Shown piece after piece: positions 16,741 through 25,872 of a stretch of DNA of 64,000 nucleotides (positions are counted from its first letter, which is position 1; each line of letters opens with the position of its first letter). The notes beneath the pieces are model-generated. The model was given only the letters and a program-made list of their open reading frames with translations, had not been told where the DNA came from and did no database searches. The stretch comes from Acidipropionibacterium acidipropionici (GTDB lineage: Bacteria > Actinomycetota > Actinomycetes > Propionibacteriales > Propionibacteriaceae). The stretch lies in the NCBI RefSeq assembly GCF_001441165.1, contig NZ_CP013126.1:372001-436000 (forward strand), written 5' to 3'. The position numbers and the translations under genes are program-made.

Positions 16741-16765
16741 AGCGATACATCAACGATATATCGCT
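16741..16765. promoter_or_regulatory. Candidate PadR operator
   Basis: AGCGATA (16741-16747) and TATCGCT (16759-16765) are inverted arms. A smaller palindrome, CGATATATCG, lies at 16754-16763. The A/T-rich site stands out from its GC-rich surroundings and lies about 45 nt upstream of the padR ATG. Confidence 0.6.
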
Positions 16766-16800
16766 ATCGACAAGGTAAAAGGAGTCACACCGCCCTTTAT

Positions 16801-16852
16801 CCAGAAGTGGGGCGTTCGTCCAGGAACTTCTGGACGAACGCCCCACCTCTGG
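16801..16852. repeat. Long intergenic palindrome (arm with GGGGCGTTCGTCCAG)
   Basis: Arms 16801-16823 and 16830-16852 pair over 23 bp with one mismatch and enclose a 6-nt loop. A further GGACGAACG follows. It lies between the MFS stop (16889) and the padR promoter, both minus strand, where it could end MFS transcription. There is no U-tract. Confidence 0.92.
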
Positions 16853-16888
16853 ACGAACGTGGTGCAGGGACCGGATAAGTCCCGACCC

Positions 16889-18322
16889 TCAGCTCACCGG
16901 CACGGTCTCGGGGACCGGGGTCTTCTCGACGGCCTCGGTCTGGAAGTCGACGAGGTCGCGGTCCTTGGTCTCGGGGATCGTGAAGCAGGCCACCAGGGTG
17001 AGGGCGGCCATCGCCAGCAGATAGACCCCCACCCAGCCCGGGCCGTAGCTGCTGGCCAGCCAGGTCGCGATGAAGGGCGCCACCGCGGCACCAAGGATCG
17101 AGGCTACGTTGTAGGCGATCGCCGATCCGGTGTAGCGGACATTGGTCGGGAAGAGCTCGGGCAGCAGGGCCGACTGGATGCCGAAGGTCAGCCCCATCAG
17201 CGCCATGCCGATGAGCATGAAGACAATCAGCAGGGCGATATTCGCATTCTCCCCGGTGCCCATCCGCTTCGGGTTGAGGAAGAGGTTGAAGGTGCACCCG
17301 AAGACCATGATGGCCACGGTGGTCCAGGTGAGGAAGCGCTTGCGTCCCATCACGTCGCCCAGCCAGCCCGACAGCGGGATGGTGGCGGCGAAGGCGAGGA
17401 TGGTGATGAGCTGGACCACCAGGAACCGCTGGTAGCCGATGCCGAGGAAGCCGGCCGAGGTCTTGCCGATGGCATAGGACAGGATCCAGGTGGTCATCAG
17501 GTAGAACAGCGTGTAGGTCGCCAGCATGAGGAAGGTGCCCTGCACGATCTGACGCCAGGAGGTGCGGAAGGCCTCGGCCACCGGGGCCTTGACCACCTCG
17601 CCGCGGTCCTTGGTCCTCTGGAAGGCGGGGGTCTCCTCCAGCTTGAACCGCACGTACAGGCCCAGGGCCACGATCACCGCGGAGAAGAGGAAGGGCAGCC
17701 GCCAGCCCCACACCAGGAAGGTGTGGTTTGTCCCTGCGGTGGTCGAGTCGTAGTGCATCGTCAGGGTGAGGATGAGGAAGAACCCGTTGGCCAGCAGGAA
17801 GCCGATCGGGGCGCCCAGCTGGGGCCACATCGAGTCGAATCCGCGCCTGCCCTTTCGGGCGTTCTCGCCGGCCAGCAGGGAGGCACCGGACCACTCGCCG
17901 CCCAGGCCCATGCCCTGGCAGAACCTCATGATCGACAGCATCACCGGGGCCCACAGACCGATCTGGTAGATGGTCGGCAGCAGGCCGATGAGCACGGTCG
18001 CGATGCCCATGGTGAGCAGCGAGGCCACCAGGGTGGTCTTGCGTCCGGCGCGGTCGCCGAAGTGGCCGAAGACCACCGAGCCCACCGGGCGGGCGACGAA
18101 GGCGACGCCGAAGGTGGCCAGGGAGGCGAGCAGGGCGCCGGTGTCCGAGCTGGAGTGGAAGAAGAGGAAGGGGAACACCGAAATGGCGGCCGTCGCGTAG
18201 GCGTAGAAGTCGTAGAACTCGATCGTCGTCCCCACCAGGGAGGACAGGATGATCCGGAATTTCGTGTTGCCGGAGGGTGCGGGAGCCGCCTGCTGCCCGG
18301 AAGTGTCGATCACATTGCTCAC
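16889..18322 (-). CDS. MFS transporter, metabolite:H+ symporter type (ShiA/ProP-like)
   Basis: A 477-residue transporter with 12 predicted membrane segments. Family marks are VGTTIEFYDFYAYATAAISVFP in segment 1, the signature GHFGDRAGRKTTLV between segments 2 and 3, and RFCQGMGLGGEWSGASLLAGE in segment 4. These define the metabolite:proton symporters for organic acids, shikimate or betaines. The start is set at GTG 18322 (SNVIDTSG), just upstream of the first membrane segment. It is divergent from treY. The substrate cannot be read from sequence. Confidence 0.9.
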   Translation of the reverse strand: MSNVIDTSGQQAAPAPSGNTKFRIILSSLVGTTIEFYDFYAYATAAISVFPFLFFHSSSDTGALLASLATFGVAFVARPVGSVVFGHFGDRAGRKTTLVASLLTMGIATVLIGLLPTIYQIGLWAPVMLSIMRFCQGMGLGGEWSGASLLAGENARKGRRGFDSMWPQLGAPIGFLLANGFFLILTLTMHYDSTTAGTNHTFLVWGWRLPFLFSAVIVALGLYVRFKLEETPAFQRTKDRGEVVKAPVAEAFRTSWRQIVQGTFLMLATYTLFYLMTTWILSYAIGKTSAGFLGIGYQRFLVVQLITILAFAATIPLSGWLGDVMGRKRFLTWTTVAIMVFGCTFNLFLNPKRMGTGENANIALLIVFMLIGMALMGLTFGIQSALLPELFPTNVRYTGSAIAYNVASILGAAVAPFIATWLASSYGPGWVGVYLLAMAALTLVACFTIPETKDRDLVDFQTEAVEKTPVPETVPVS

Positions 18323-18434
18323 AGCTGTGAATTCTCCCCCGCGTCTCACGTCATGACACGAGACGTTCACATGCTGGACACCCGGTGGGGCGGCACCCGG
18401 ACGAGCCCGGGCACCGCGACGGCGTCGGGCCCCG

Positions 18435-18440
18435 TAATCT
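18435..18440 (+). promoter_or_regulatory. Candidate -10 element of leaderless treY transcript
   Basis: TAATCT, 6 nt before the GTG at 18447. Two in-frame GTG codons lie closer (18441 and 18444 region), but spacing favours 18447. Confidence 0.5.
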
Positions 18441-18446
18441 GTGGTC

Positions 18447-20984
18447 GTGACGTCCTCCACATTCAGCACACCGTCCAGCACCTACCGACTGCAGTTCAGC
18501 GCGGACTTCACCTACGACGACGCGCGAGCCCGGCTGGACTACCTCGCCGCCCTGGGCGTCTCCCACCTGTTCTGCTCCCCGATCCTGCAGGCCGCCCCCG
18601 GATCGACCCACGGCTACGACGTCGTCGACCACACCCGCATCTCGGCGGAGTGCGGCGGCGAGGACGCCTTCCGTCGTCTCTGCGAGGCCGCACACGAGCG
18701 CGGGATCGGTGTGGTGGTCGACGTCGTGCCCAATCACATGGCCGTGCCCACCCCGCTGTGGCACAACCTGCCACTGTGGAACGCCCTGCGGGAGGGACCC
18801 TCCTCCCCCTTCTCACGATGGTTCGACATCGACCTGTCGAACTCCCTGTCGGTCCTCATGCCGGTGCTGGGCGATCGGATCGGCACCGAGCTGGCCAATG
18901 ACACCATCCACCTGGAGACCCGCGAGGTGCCGCGGCTGGGAGGAGGGGTCGAGAGGCAGTCGGTGGTGGTCTACTACGACCACGTCTTCCCGGTCCGGCC
19001 CGGCACCGACGACCTTCCGCTGGCCTCCCTGCTCGACCAGCAGTGGTACCGGCTGGCCTACTGGAAGGTGGCCAGCGAGGAGTTGAACTACCGGCGCTTC
19101 TTCAACGTCGACACTCTGGCCGCGATCCGGGTGGAGGACGAGGAGGTCTTCCGGATCACCCACGCGAAGCTCCTGGAGCTGCACGGCGACGGGCTCATCG
19201 ACGGCTTCCGGATCGATCATCCCGACGGCCTGGCGAATCCGCGCAAGTACCTCGACGACCTGCGCGACGCCACCGGCGGGGCCTGGGTGGTGGTCGAGAA
19301 GATCCTCGAGCCCGCCGAGACCCTCCCCGACGAGTTCGCCTGCGCCGGGACCACCGGCTACGACTCCCTGCTGCGCGTCGACGGGCTGTTCAACGAGTCC
19401 GCCGGCCTGCCGGTGCTCGGCGACATCTGGGAGCGCCTCGTCAGCACCCCCGAGACCCCCGCGCCGTCCTTCTCGGCCACCCTGGACCGGGCGAAGCACG
19501 AAGTGATCAGCGACATGCTGTTCACCGAGGTGAGCCGGCTGACGGAGGTGGCGGTCTCGATCTGCTCCTCCGACATCATGCTGCGCGATCACACCAGGCG
19601 TCAGCTGGGACGGGCGATCGTCGAACTGCTGGTGGCCATGGACCGCTACCGCGCCTACATCGAGCCGGGCCGCCGGCCCGACGAGGACGAGGTGGCCGTC
19701 ATCACCCGGGCCGCGGAGAGGGCGCGGTCGCGACTGGACGCCGATGAGTCCGACACCCTCGATCTCATCGTGTCGCTGGCCTGCGGCACCGTCGGGCCGG
19801 CCCGCGACCCCTACGCCCAGGCCGACCGCGACGAGTTCATCACCCGGTTCGCCCAGACCTGCGGCCCGGTGATGGCCAAGTCGAAGGAGGACACCGCCTT
19901 CTACCGCTACACGCGGTTCACCGGCGTCAACGAGGTGGGGTCGGACCCGGGTCTGGTGGGCGTCTCCCCCGACGAGTTCCACAGTTTCGCCTCCGGGCTG
20001 GCCCACGACTGGCCCACCACCATGACGACGATGAGCACCCACGACACCAAGCGCTCCTCTGATGTGCGGGCCCGCCTGGCCGGTCTCCTGGAATTCCCAC
20101 AGCAGTGGGAGCGGGTCGTCGCCGAGCTCGAGAAGCGCGTCGAGGAGGCCCGCAACGATGCGGTGGACGGGGCGACGGCCAATCTGGTGTGGCAGACCCT
20201 GGCGGGCACCTGGCGTCTGGCGGGTACCGCGGCCGGCACCGAGCCGATCAGCGCCGAGCGGCTTTCGGCCTACCTCACCAAGGCGATGCGGGAGGCCAAG
20301 ACGCACACCACCTGGACGCAGGTGGACGCCGACTACGAGACGGCGGTGCTGGATCTGGCGACCGGCTGTCTGACCGATCCGTCGGTGGGCGAGCTGTTCG
20401 ACGGGTTCACCGGCACCGCCTATCAGGCCGCCCGGGCGGCGATCCTGGGCCGCAAGTTGGTGCAGCTCACGATGCCGGGGGTGCCCGACGTCTACCAGGG
20501 CTGCGAGGTCGTGGACCTGTCCCTGGTCGATCCCGACAACCGCCGCCCGGTCGATCTGGACTACCGCGACGATCTGCTCGCCCGGATCCGGTTCGGCGAG
20601 GAGGATCCGCTGGCCGCGATCGGGGAGGCGCAGAGGCTGGACGCCGAGAAGCTGCTGGTGACGGCGTCGGCACTGAGGATTCGACGCCGGCACCCCGAGG
20701 CCTTCCGCGGGGATGACGCCGTCTACCGGCCGGTGGCCTCGACCACCGGCCACGCGGTGGCCTTCGCCCGCTCGGTGACCGATGCGGGGCAGGTGACGTC
20801 GATCACCGTGGCGACCCGGCTGGCGGGGGTGCTGGCCGAGCGGGGAGGCTGGAAGGACCACCAGGTGGTGCTGCCCGAGGGCTCGTTCACCGATCTGCTG
20901 ACCGGCAGGAGCTGGGAGGGCGGCGAGGTGAACCTGGCCGAGCTGCTGGAGTCGCTTCCGGTGGCCCTTCTCGTGGCGGACTGA
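18447..20984 (+). CDS. treY: Maltooligosyltrehalose synthase
   Basis: TreY (GH13) converts the reducing-end alpha-1,4 bond of maltodextrins into the alpha,alpha-1,1 bond of trehalose. The protein is about 845 residues. STYRLQFSADFTYDDARARLDYLAALGVSHLFCSP is the TreY N-terminus. VVVDVVPNHMA is GH13 region I, DGFRIDHPDGLANP region II with the nucleophile Asp, and WVVVEKIL region III with the acid Glu; MSTHDTKRSSDVRAR is region IV. Its partner treZ lies 800 bp downstream in the same direction, separated by an opposing hicAB pair. A stem-rich palindrome follows the stop. Confidence 0.96.
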   Translation: MTSSTFSTPSSTYRLQFSADFTYDDARARLDYLAALGVSHLFCSPILQAAPGSTHGYDVVDHTRISAECGGEDAFRRLCEAAHERGIGVVVDVVPNHMAVPTPLWHNLPLWNALREGPSSPFSRWFDIDLSNSLSVLMPVLGDRIGTELANDTIHLETREVPRLGGGVERQSVVVYYDHVFPVRPGTDDLPLASLLDQQWYRLAYWKVASEELNYRRFFNVDTLAAIRVEDEEVFRITHAKLLELHGDGLIDGFRIDHPDGLANPRKYLDDLRDATGGAWVVVEKILEPAETLPDEFACAGTTGYDSLLRVDGLFNESAGLPVLGDIWERLVSTPETPAPSFSATLDRAKHEVISDMLFTEVSRLTEVAVSICSSDIMLRDHTRRQLGRAIVELLVAMDRYRAYIEPGRRPDEDEVAVITRAAERARSRLDADESDTLDLIVSLACGTVGPARDPYAQADRDEFITRFAQTCGPVMAKSKEDTAFYRYTRFTGVNEVGSDPGLVGVSPDEFHSFASGLAHDWPTTMTTMSTHDTKRSSDVRARLAGLLEFPQQWERVVAELEKRVEEARNDAVDGATANLVWQTLAGTWRLAGTAAGTEPISAERLSAYLTKAMREAKTHTTWTQVDADYETAVLDLATGCLTDPSVGELFDGFTGTAYQAARAAILGRKLVQLTMPGVPDVYQGCEVVDLSLVDPDNRRPVDLDYRDDLLARIRFGEEDPLAAIGEAQRLDAEKLLVTASALRIRRRHPEAFRGDDAVYRPVASTTGHAVAFARSVTDAGQVTSITVATRLAGVLAERGGWKDHQVVLPEGSFTDLLTGRSWEGGEVNLAELLESLPVALLVAD

Positions 20985-20990
20985 CGCACT

Positions 20991-21031
20991 GGTGGCGGAT
21001 CCCCGTGGAGTTCGCACGTGGATCCGCCACC
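20991..21031. repeat. Palindrome after treY (possible terminator)
   Basis: GGTGGCGGATCC (20991-21002) pairs with GGATCCGCCACC (21020-21031). An inner CGTG/CACG stem gives about 16 paired bases around a 7-nt loop. It starts 6 nt after the treY stop. No U-tract follows. It also lies beyond the hicB stop (21052) on the other strand, so it could serve both. Confidence 0.85.
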
Positions 21032-21051
21032 AATCCGCGCCGCCTCACCAA

Positions 21052-21480
21052 TTACCCTCTGCGGCGACGGCGCAGTCCTGGAGCGAGCTGGGCGACCCGC
21101 TGCTGGCTGATCCCGAGGGCCACCGCCGTGGCACCCGCGGGATAGCCGGCGTCCCGGGCGAGCGTCGCGGCGTGACGGCGGATCCGTGCCGCGCGGTCCA
21201 GGTCTCTGCGGGCCTGTTCCTCGAGATGGTGACCCTCGTTCCAGAGTTCGATCACGATGTCGGGCACCACGACGTGCACTTCGACCTGCACTTCTGAGGG
21301 TTCCGCATCGATCCATGCTGCGATGAGATCGCGTGCGGAAGGTTCGACCCCGCTCCAACTCGTTGCCGCCCCCGTGGCAGGCACCGGCGTCCCGTCGGGT
21401 GACGGCGACGTCAACTCCGGCACCTCGATCGTCCAGACTCCATCCGTATCGACCCACGTTCTGGCCTCATACACCGTCAT
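21052..21480 (-). CDS. hicB: HicB-like antitoxin
   Basis: A 142-residue protein directly after hicA. It begins MTVYEARTWVDTDGVWTIEVPEL, the beta-rich pattern of HicB domains. A long charged helix follows (EEQARRDLDRAARIRRHAATLA), and the C-terminus reads YPAGATAVALGISQQRVAQLAPG, a likely DNA-binding helix-turn-helix. HicB antitoxins neutralise HicA and repress their operon. ATG 21480 is preferred to the ATG at 21498, which overlaps hicA. Confidence 0.75.
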   Translation of the reverse strand: MTVYEARTWVDTDGVWTIEVPELTSPSPDGTPVPATGAATSWSGVEPSARDLIAAWIDAEPSEVQVEVHVVVPDIVIELWNEGHHLEEQARRDLDRAARIRRHAATLARDAGYPAGATAVALGISQQRVAQLAPGLRRRRRG

Positions 21481-21488
21481 CGCGGTCC

Positions 21489-21704
21489 CTACCTCCATCC
21501 GTCTGCTTCGCTGTCATCAGGGAAGTGCGCCCGGATCTGCCGCACCACACCGGCCGACACGATTCCGTCATGAGCCACAACCGTCACTTTGACCCGCCCG
21601 TCGGGCGACTCCCACACCTCATGGCTGCCACGCGTCCTGACACGTCTCCATCCCTTGTCGATCAGGAACCGCGACACCACCCGATACCGTTGCGGCCTGA
21701 CCAA
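21489..21704 (-). CDS. hicA: HicA-like toxin (mRNA interferase)
   Basis: A 71-residue protein with the double-stranded-RNA-binding-like HicA fold. Marks are LIDKGWRRVRTRGSHEVWESPDGRVKVTVVAHDG; the His of GSHEVW is the usual catalytic residue. HicA cleaves mRNA when free of HicB. The frame opens with TTG at 21704, and a TAGTAT box 6 nt upstream would make it leaderless; GTG at 21680 is an alternative. The pair sits between treY and treZ on the opposite strand, as a mobile module inserted in a trehalose operon would. Confidence 0.8.
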   Translation of the reverse strand: MVRPQRYRVVSRFLIDKGWRRVRTRGSHEVWESPDGRVKVTVVAHDGIVSAGVVRQIRAHFPDDSEADGWR

Positions 21705-21775
21705 GCAGAAATACTATCCCCCATCGTTCTCATACTCAAGGGGCCCTTGAAACAGACTGTCGATCATCTCGCCGC

Positions 21776-21781
21776 TAGCGT
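21776..21781 (+). promoter_or_regulatory. Candidate -10 element of leaderless treZ transcript
   Basis: TAGCGT, 6 nt before the GTG at 21788, without a ribosome binding site. It gives treZ its own promoter downstream of hicA, which opposes it. Confidence 0.5.
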
Positions 21782-21787
21782 GGAGAC

Positions 21788-23551
21788 GTGACTCCTCGCG
21801 ACTACGGGCAGATCAGCGTCTGGGCCCCGAAACCCTCCCGCGTCGACGTGATCCTGGATGGGGAGCGGATCCCCCTGACGAGTGACGGCGACTGGTGGAC
21901 TCTCGACCGCCAGGCGCGGCCCGGTCAGCGCTACTGGTTCAGCCTGGACGGCGCGGATCCTCGCCCTGATCCCAGATCCCTCCTCCAGCCCGAGGGGGTC
22001 CACGGGCCCTCCGAGGTCTTCGACCCCACCGCGACGCCCCGTGCGCCGTGGCCCGGGATGGACCTTCGGGGCCGGGTGCTCTACGAACTCCACGTCGGCG
22101 CCTTCACCGAGCAGGGCACCTTCGACGCGGCGATCGGGCATCTGGACGAGTTGGCCGATCTGGGCGTCGAGGCCGTCGAGGTGATGCCGGTGGCCCAGAC
22201 CCCGGGCTCGCGCAACTGGGGCTACGACGGCGTTGACCTCTTCGCCACCAACGCGCACTACGGCGGCCCGGCGGGCTTCCTGCGCTTCGTCGATGCCGCC
22301 CACCGGCGCGGGCTCGGGGTGATCCTCGACGTCGTCTACAACCATCTGGGCCCCGAGGGGAACTACCTGGCCTCCTTCGGGCCCTACTTCAATCCGGCTC
22401 ACCAGACGCCGTGGGGCGAGGCGGTCAACCTCGACGGCGAGCACGCCCGGCCGGTGCGCGACTTCCTGCTCGCCAATGCCCGCCAGTGGCTGGTCGACTT
22501 CGGCCTCGACGGTCTGAGGCTGGACGCCGTCCATGCCCTGGTCGACGATTCCGAGGAGCACTTCCTGGCGGAACTGTCACGCCACACCCGGGCCTGGTCC
22601 GAGGAGGCCGGGCGGCCGCTGACCCTCATCGCCGAGTCCGACGTCAATCAGCCGGCCACCGTCTCCCCGATCGGCTCGATGCCGGGCGCGACGGGAATGG
22701 GGATGCAGTGGGCCGACGACGTCCACCACGGGCTGCACGCCTTCTTCACCGGCGAGAGGCAGGGCTACTACGTCGACTTCGGGTCCGCGGAGACCCTGGC
22801 CAAGGCGCTGACCAGGGCCTTCGTCCACGACGGCGGCTGGTCGACCTTCCGGAAGAAGCCCTGGGGAGCCCCGACCGATCCGCACAGCGACCTGTACGAC
22901 GGCCACTCCTTCGTGGTCTTCGTCCAGGATCACGACCAGGTAGGCAACCGGGCCATCGGCGACCGGATCAGCCAGGGTCATGACGCCGGCCTGCAGGCCG
23001 GCGCGGCGGCGCTGTACCTGCTGGGGCCCTTCACCCCGATGATCTTCATGGGCGAGGAGTGGGCGGCCTCAACCCCCTTCCCCTATTTCTGCGACATGGG
23101 ACCCGAGCTCGGCCCGCTGGTCACTGCGGGACGCCGCCAGGAGTTCGCCGGCACCGGCTGGGCGGGCGAGGTGCCCGACCCGGAGGATCCGGCCACCTTC
23201 GCCTCGGCGAGGCTGTGCTGGGACGAACGAGGGGACGCCGGCCACGCCAGGATGCTGGCCTGGTACCGGCGCCTGCTGGAGCTGCGCCGCGATGTGCCCG
23301 AACTGCGGTCGGCCGATCTGTCCCTCATCCGGGTGACATCGCCCGATGACGACACCGTGGTGATGACCCGTGGCGAGTTCGCGGTGATCGCGACCCGGGC
23401 GGCCGGCGCCACCACGGTGGATCTCGCCGGTCTGACGGGGCCCGGCGCCCCCGACGTGCTGGCCGGCTGGCGGCCGGCCACGATCACCGGGACCACGGTG
23501 ACAATCGATGGGCCCGGCGCCGCCGTGCTGCAGGCCCACGCAGCCCGATAG
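21788..23551 (+). CDS. treZ: Malto-oligosyltrehalose trehalohydrolase
   Basis: TreZ (GH13) releases trehalose from maltooligosyltrehalose made by TreY. 587 residues. The N-terminal beta domain (ISVWAPKPSRVDVILDGERI) leads to YELHVGAFTEQGTFDAAIGHLDELADLGV. GH13 regions are VILDVVYNHLGPEGNYL (I), DGLRLDAVHAL (II, nucleophile Asp), LIAESDVNQP (III, acid Glu) and FVQDHDQVGNRA (IV). The GTG at 21788 fits a leaderless start. A short in-frame copy of part of its 3' end is found at 27508-27609. Confidence 0.96.
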   Translation: MTPRDYGQISVWAPKPSRVDVILDGERIPLTSDGDWWTLDRQARPGQRYWFSLDGADPRPDPRSLLQPEGVHGPSEVFDPTATPRAPWPGMDLRGRVLYELHVGAFTEQGTFDAAIGHLDELADLGVEAVEVMPVAQTPGSRNWGYDGVDLFATNAHYGGPAGFLRFVDAAHRRGLGVILDVVYNHLGPEGNYLASFGPYFNPAHQTPWGEAVNLDGEHARPVRDFLLANARQWLVDFGLDGLRLDAVHALVDDSEEHFLAELSRHTRAWSEEAGRPLTLIAESDVNQPATVSPIGSMPGATGMGMQWADDVHHGLHAFFTGERQGYYVDFGSAETLAKALTRAFVHDGGWSTFRKKPWGAPTDPHSDLYDGHSFVVFVQDHDQVGNRAIGDRISQGHDAGLQAGAAALYLLGPFTPMIFMGEEWAASTPFPYFCDMGPELGPLVTAGRRQEFAGTGWAGEVPDPEDPATFASARLCWDERGDAGHARMLAWYRRLLELRRDVPELRSADLSLIRVTSPDDDTVVMTRGEFAVIATRAAGATTVDLAGLTGPGAPDVLAGWRPATITGTTVTIDGPGAAVLQAHAAR

Positions 23552-24175
23552 CAGAAACCATGGAGACTCCTACCGGTCGTGGGGAACCGGCTCCAGAAAC
23601 AAGGACGCCCATCAGATCCGGCCGATGACGGGCGCCAACTCCGTATCGGCACCTGCTGTACAGCGTCCATCTCCTCAGCGGGGATACCCCCAGTACCGGA
23701 TGGCTTCCAGGACATCATGATCCCGATCAGCGGCCAGGGCTATCGACACCGGGCCTGCTGACAGCTACAGGTGTCCGGGCGGTCATCCGGGTGACAGGGC
23801 GTGATTATCGTCCACATCGACCTCGCAACGGTCTGTCAGGAACAGAAATAAAGAATACTCCTGAGAAACCACATTCCTTTATATTCTTCACTCGACGTTC
23901 AATTGCGTCTTAGTCGCATCGAGGCCTGTGAACGGCAGGTAGTCCGGCGCATCAGGAGGCCTGCTCAGGTATCCGCAGCTGTGCCGGGACCCGGCCCCGA
24001 TGACCGCGTCGTAATACCTGCGCAAAAACCAGAATCCTGGTGCATACTTATCCCGACGTGAAGGGGTTCATGTGAGGACTGTCCCGCCTGGGGCCGAGGA
24101 TCACGAAGGCCCTGGCCGCCGGTCGTGCACCGGTGAGCAGACGCCCGGCGTCGCTCCCCACAGGGCCTGGCCGCG
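23552..24175. other. Gene-free region upstream of the polysaccharide locus
   Basis: No convincing coding frame. The stretch 23820-23920 is markedly A/T-rich for this genome (AACAGAAATAAAGAATACTC, then CCTTTATATTCTTC). Another poor-GC spot lies at 24040-24060 (CATACTTATCCC). Either could hold promoters for the genes that follow, or be a junction left by gene transfer. Confidence 0.5.
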
Positions 24176-25872
24176 ATGACGCAACTCGTGCAGCCGACGG
24201 CCCGGCCAGCCTCCGGGATCGTCCCATGGCGGGGGATCGGGCGCGTGTGGCGCGAGATGGACCAGCCGGTGGCCGGCAGACGGGTCGCAGGCACGGCGCC
24301 GGTGATGGTGGCCGGGGTGGCCGCCGGACTGCTGGTCGCGGTGTTCATGGTGCCCACCGGCTTCAACCTGGCCTACAGCGACGCCCAGTCGCATCTGACG
24401 ATCGCGCGCCGGCTGCTCGATTCCACGAGCAGCCCGGGCATCCAGCAGCTGGGGACGGTGTGGCTGCCGGTTCCTCATCTGCTGCTCGCCCCGCTGGTGC
24501 TGGTGCGGTGGATGTGGCACACGGGGTGGGGGGCGGCCGTCCTGGGGGCGGTCTGCCTGGGAGCGACCGCCGCCGGGATGTAGCGCAGCGCCGCACGCTG
24601 GGGGCCGGGCGGACGGCCCGGCTCGCGGCCGCCGCGGTGGTGATCGTCAACCCCTCGATGCTGTACCTGTGCACCACGGCGCTCACCGAGCCGGTGCTCA
24701 TCGCGTCGATGGCGCTGAGCCTGGCCGGTCTGTCGAACTATGCGACGCGCCGCAGGCTCTCGAGCCCCGGGGAGGTGGCGATCTTCTGCGGGCTGCCCGC
24801 GGCCCTGGCGGCGTTGTCGCGCTACGAGGGGTGGGCGCTGTGCCTGACCGGGGCGGTGTTCGTGGCCGTGGTGACGTGGGTGCGCGGCGGGCGCCGATGG
24901 CGTCGGTCGCTCGGCGCCGTGGTGGCATTCCTGTGCCCTCCGGCGGCGGCGATCGGCTGGTGGGTCGGCTACAACTGGGTCGTCTTCCACAATCCGCTGG
25001 AGTTCTTCAGCGGCCAGTTCTCGGCCAACGCCCAGCAGGCGCAGATCGTGGCCGAAGGTGCCAGCAGCAAGTCCAGTATCGGCTCGACCCTGCGGACCCT
25101 GGATCTGGCCGTGAGCTCCAGCGTCGGCCCGGCGTCGATCGCGCTGGCGGGGGTGGGACTGGTGGTGATTCTCATCGCGCGGGGCCGGTGGCGGCGGCTG
25201 CTGTTCCTAGTGGCGGCGGCCAGCAGCTACCTCTTCCTGGTCGTGGCGCTCTACACCGGCCAGGCCATCATCTGGAACCCCGGGGTGCGCTCCGGCTACG
25301 CCTGGAACAACCGGTTCGGCATGGCGAGCGTCCTGCCGGTGGCTCTGCTGGCATCGGCGGCGACGCAGGGGGCCGTTCAGCTGGCGGGCCGCCTGCCAGC
25401 GCGCAGATCGGAGTCGCCGGCGTTCGCCAGGGCGGCGCGGGCCGCAGTCGGCCTGGTCGTGGCGCTGGCGCTGGCCGGTCAGGCGGGGTGGTTCATGCAG
25501 CGTCCCTTCCAACGTTCACTGGTGCTCACCGAGGCCGCGGTGTCCTGGCGCAACTCCACCCCCCCGCGCGAGGCGGCCCGTTGGCTGGGCAGCCACTACG
25601 ACGGCGGGCGCATCCTGATGGACGGGACCGGCAGCGCCAATGCGCAACTGCCGCAGATCGGCCTGCCGCTGCGGCAGTACTACCTGCAGGCCGAGGACGT
25701 CCGGTTCCAGCGGGTGCTCAAGGATCCGGCGGATCACGCTCGGTGGGTGTGGGTGAGCCGTACCGGGCTGGACGCCGTGCGGCAGGTCGCCAGCACCTCG
25801 TCCTTCCGTCACGACTACCGGCGGGTCTTCGGGAACCAGGAGATCAGCATCTATCTGAGGCAGGCAGGATGA
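24176..25872 (+). pseudogene. Membrane glycosyltransferase / mannosyltransferase-like protein, frameshifted
   Basis: A multi-pass protein of roughly 565 residues if repaired. The first part (24176-24583) has the luminal-loop motif GFNLAYSDAQSHLTIARRLLDSTSSPGIQQLGTVWLPVPHLLLAPLV, recalling the DxxxH region of GT-C (PMT/ArnT-like) enzymes. It stops at a TAG near 24583. The second part continues one base earlier in frame (QRRTLGAGRTARLAAAAVVIVNPSMLYL) with about 8 more hydrophobic segments, to 25872. A single-base deletion near 24580 explains the break. No ribosome binding site precedes the ATG. It overlaps the next gene by 4 nt. Confidence 0.75.

Noticed and set aside
18813-21017. 734-residue open frame antisense to treY
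   Set aside because: Shadow frame of a gene with strong GH13 motifs; no motifs of its own.
23552-24175. Small protein genes in the A/T-rich gap after treZ
   Set aside because: Frames of 60-70 codons lack ribosome sites, motifs and a codon bias typical of this genome.
24133-24583. GTG-initiated frame upstream of the GT-C second part as the true N-terminus
   Set aside because: Its translation up to the break is Arg/Gly/Asp-rich and not membrane-like, whereas the other frame gives hydrophobic segments and the GT-C loop motif.
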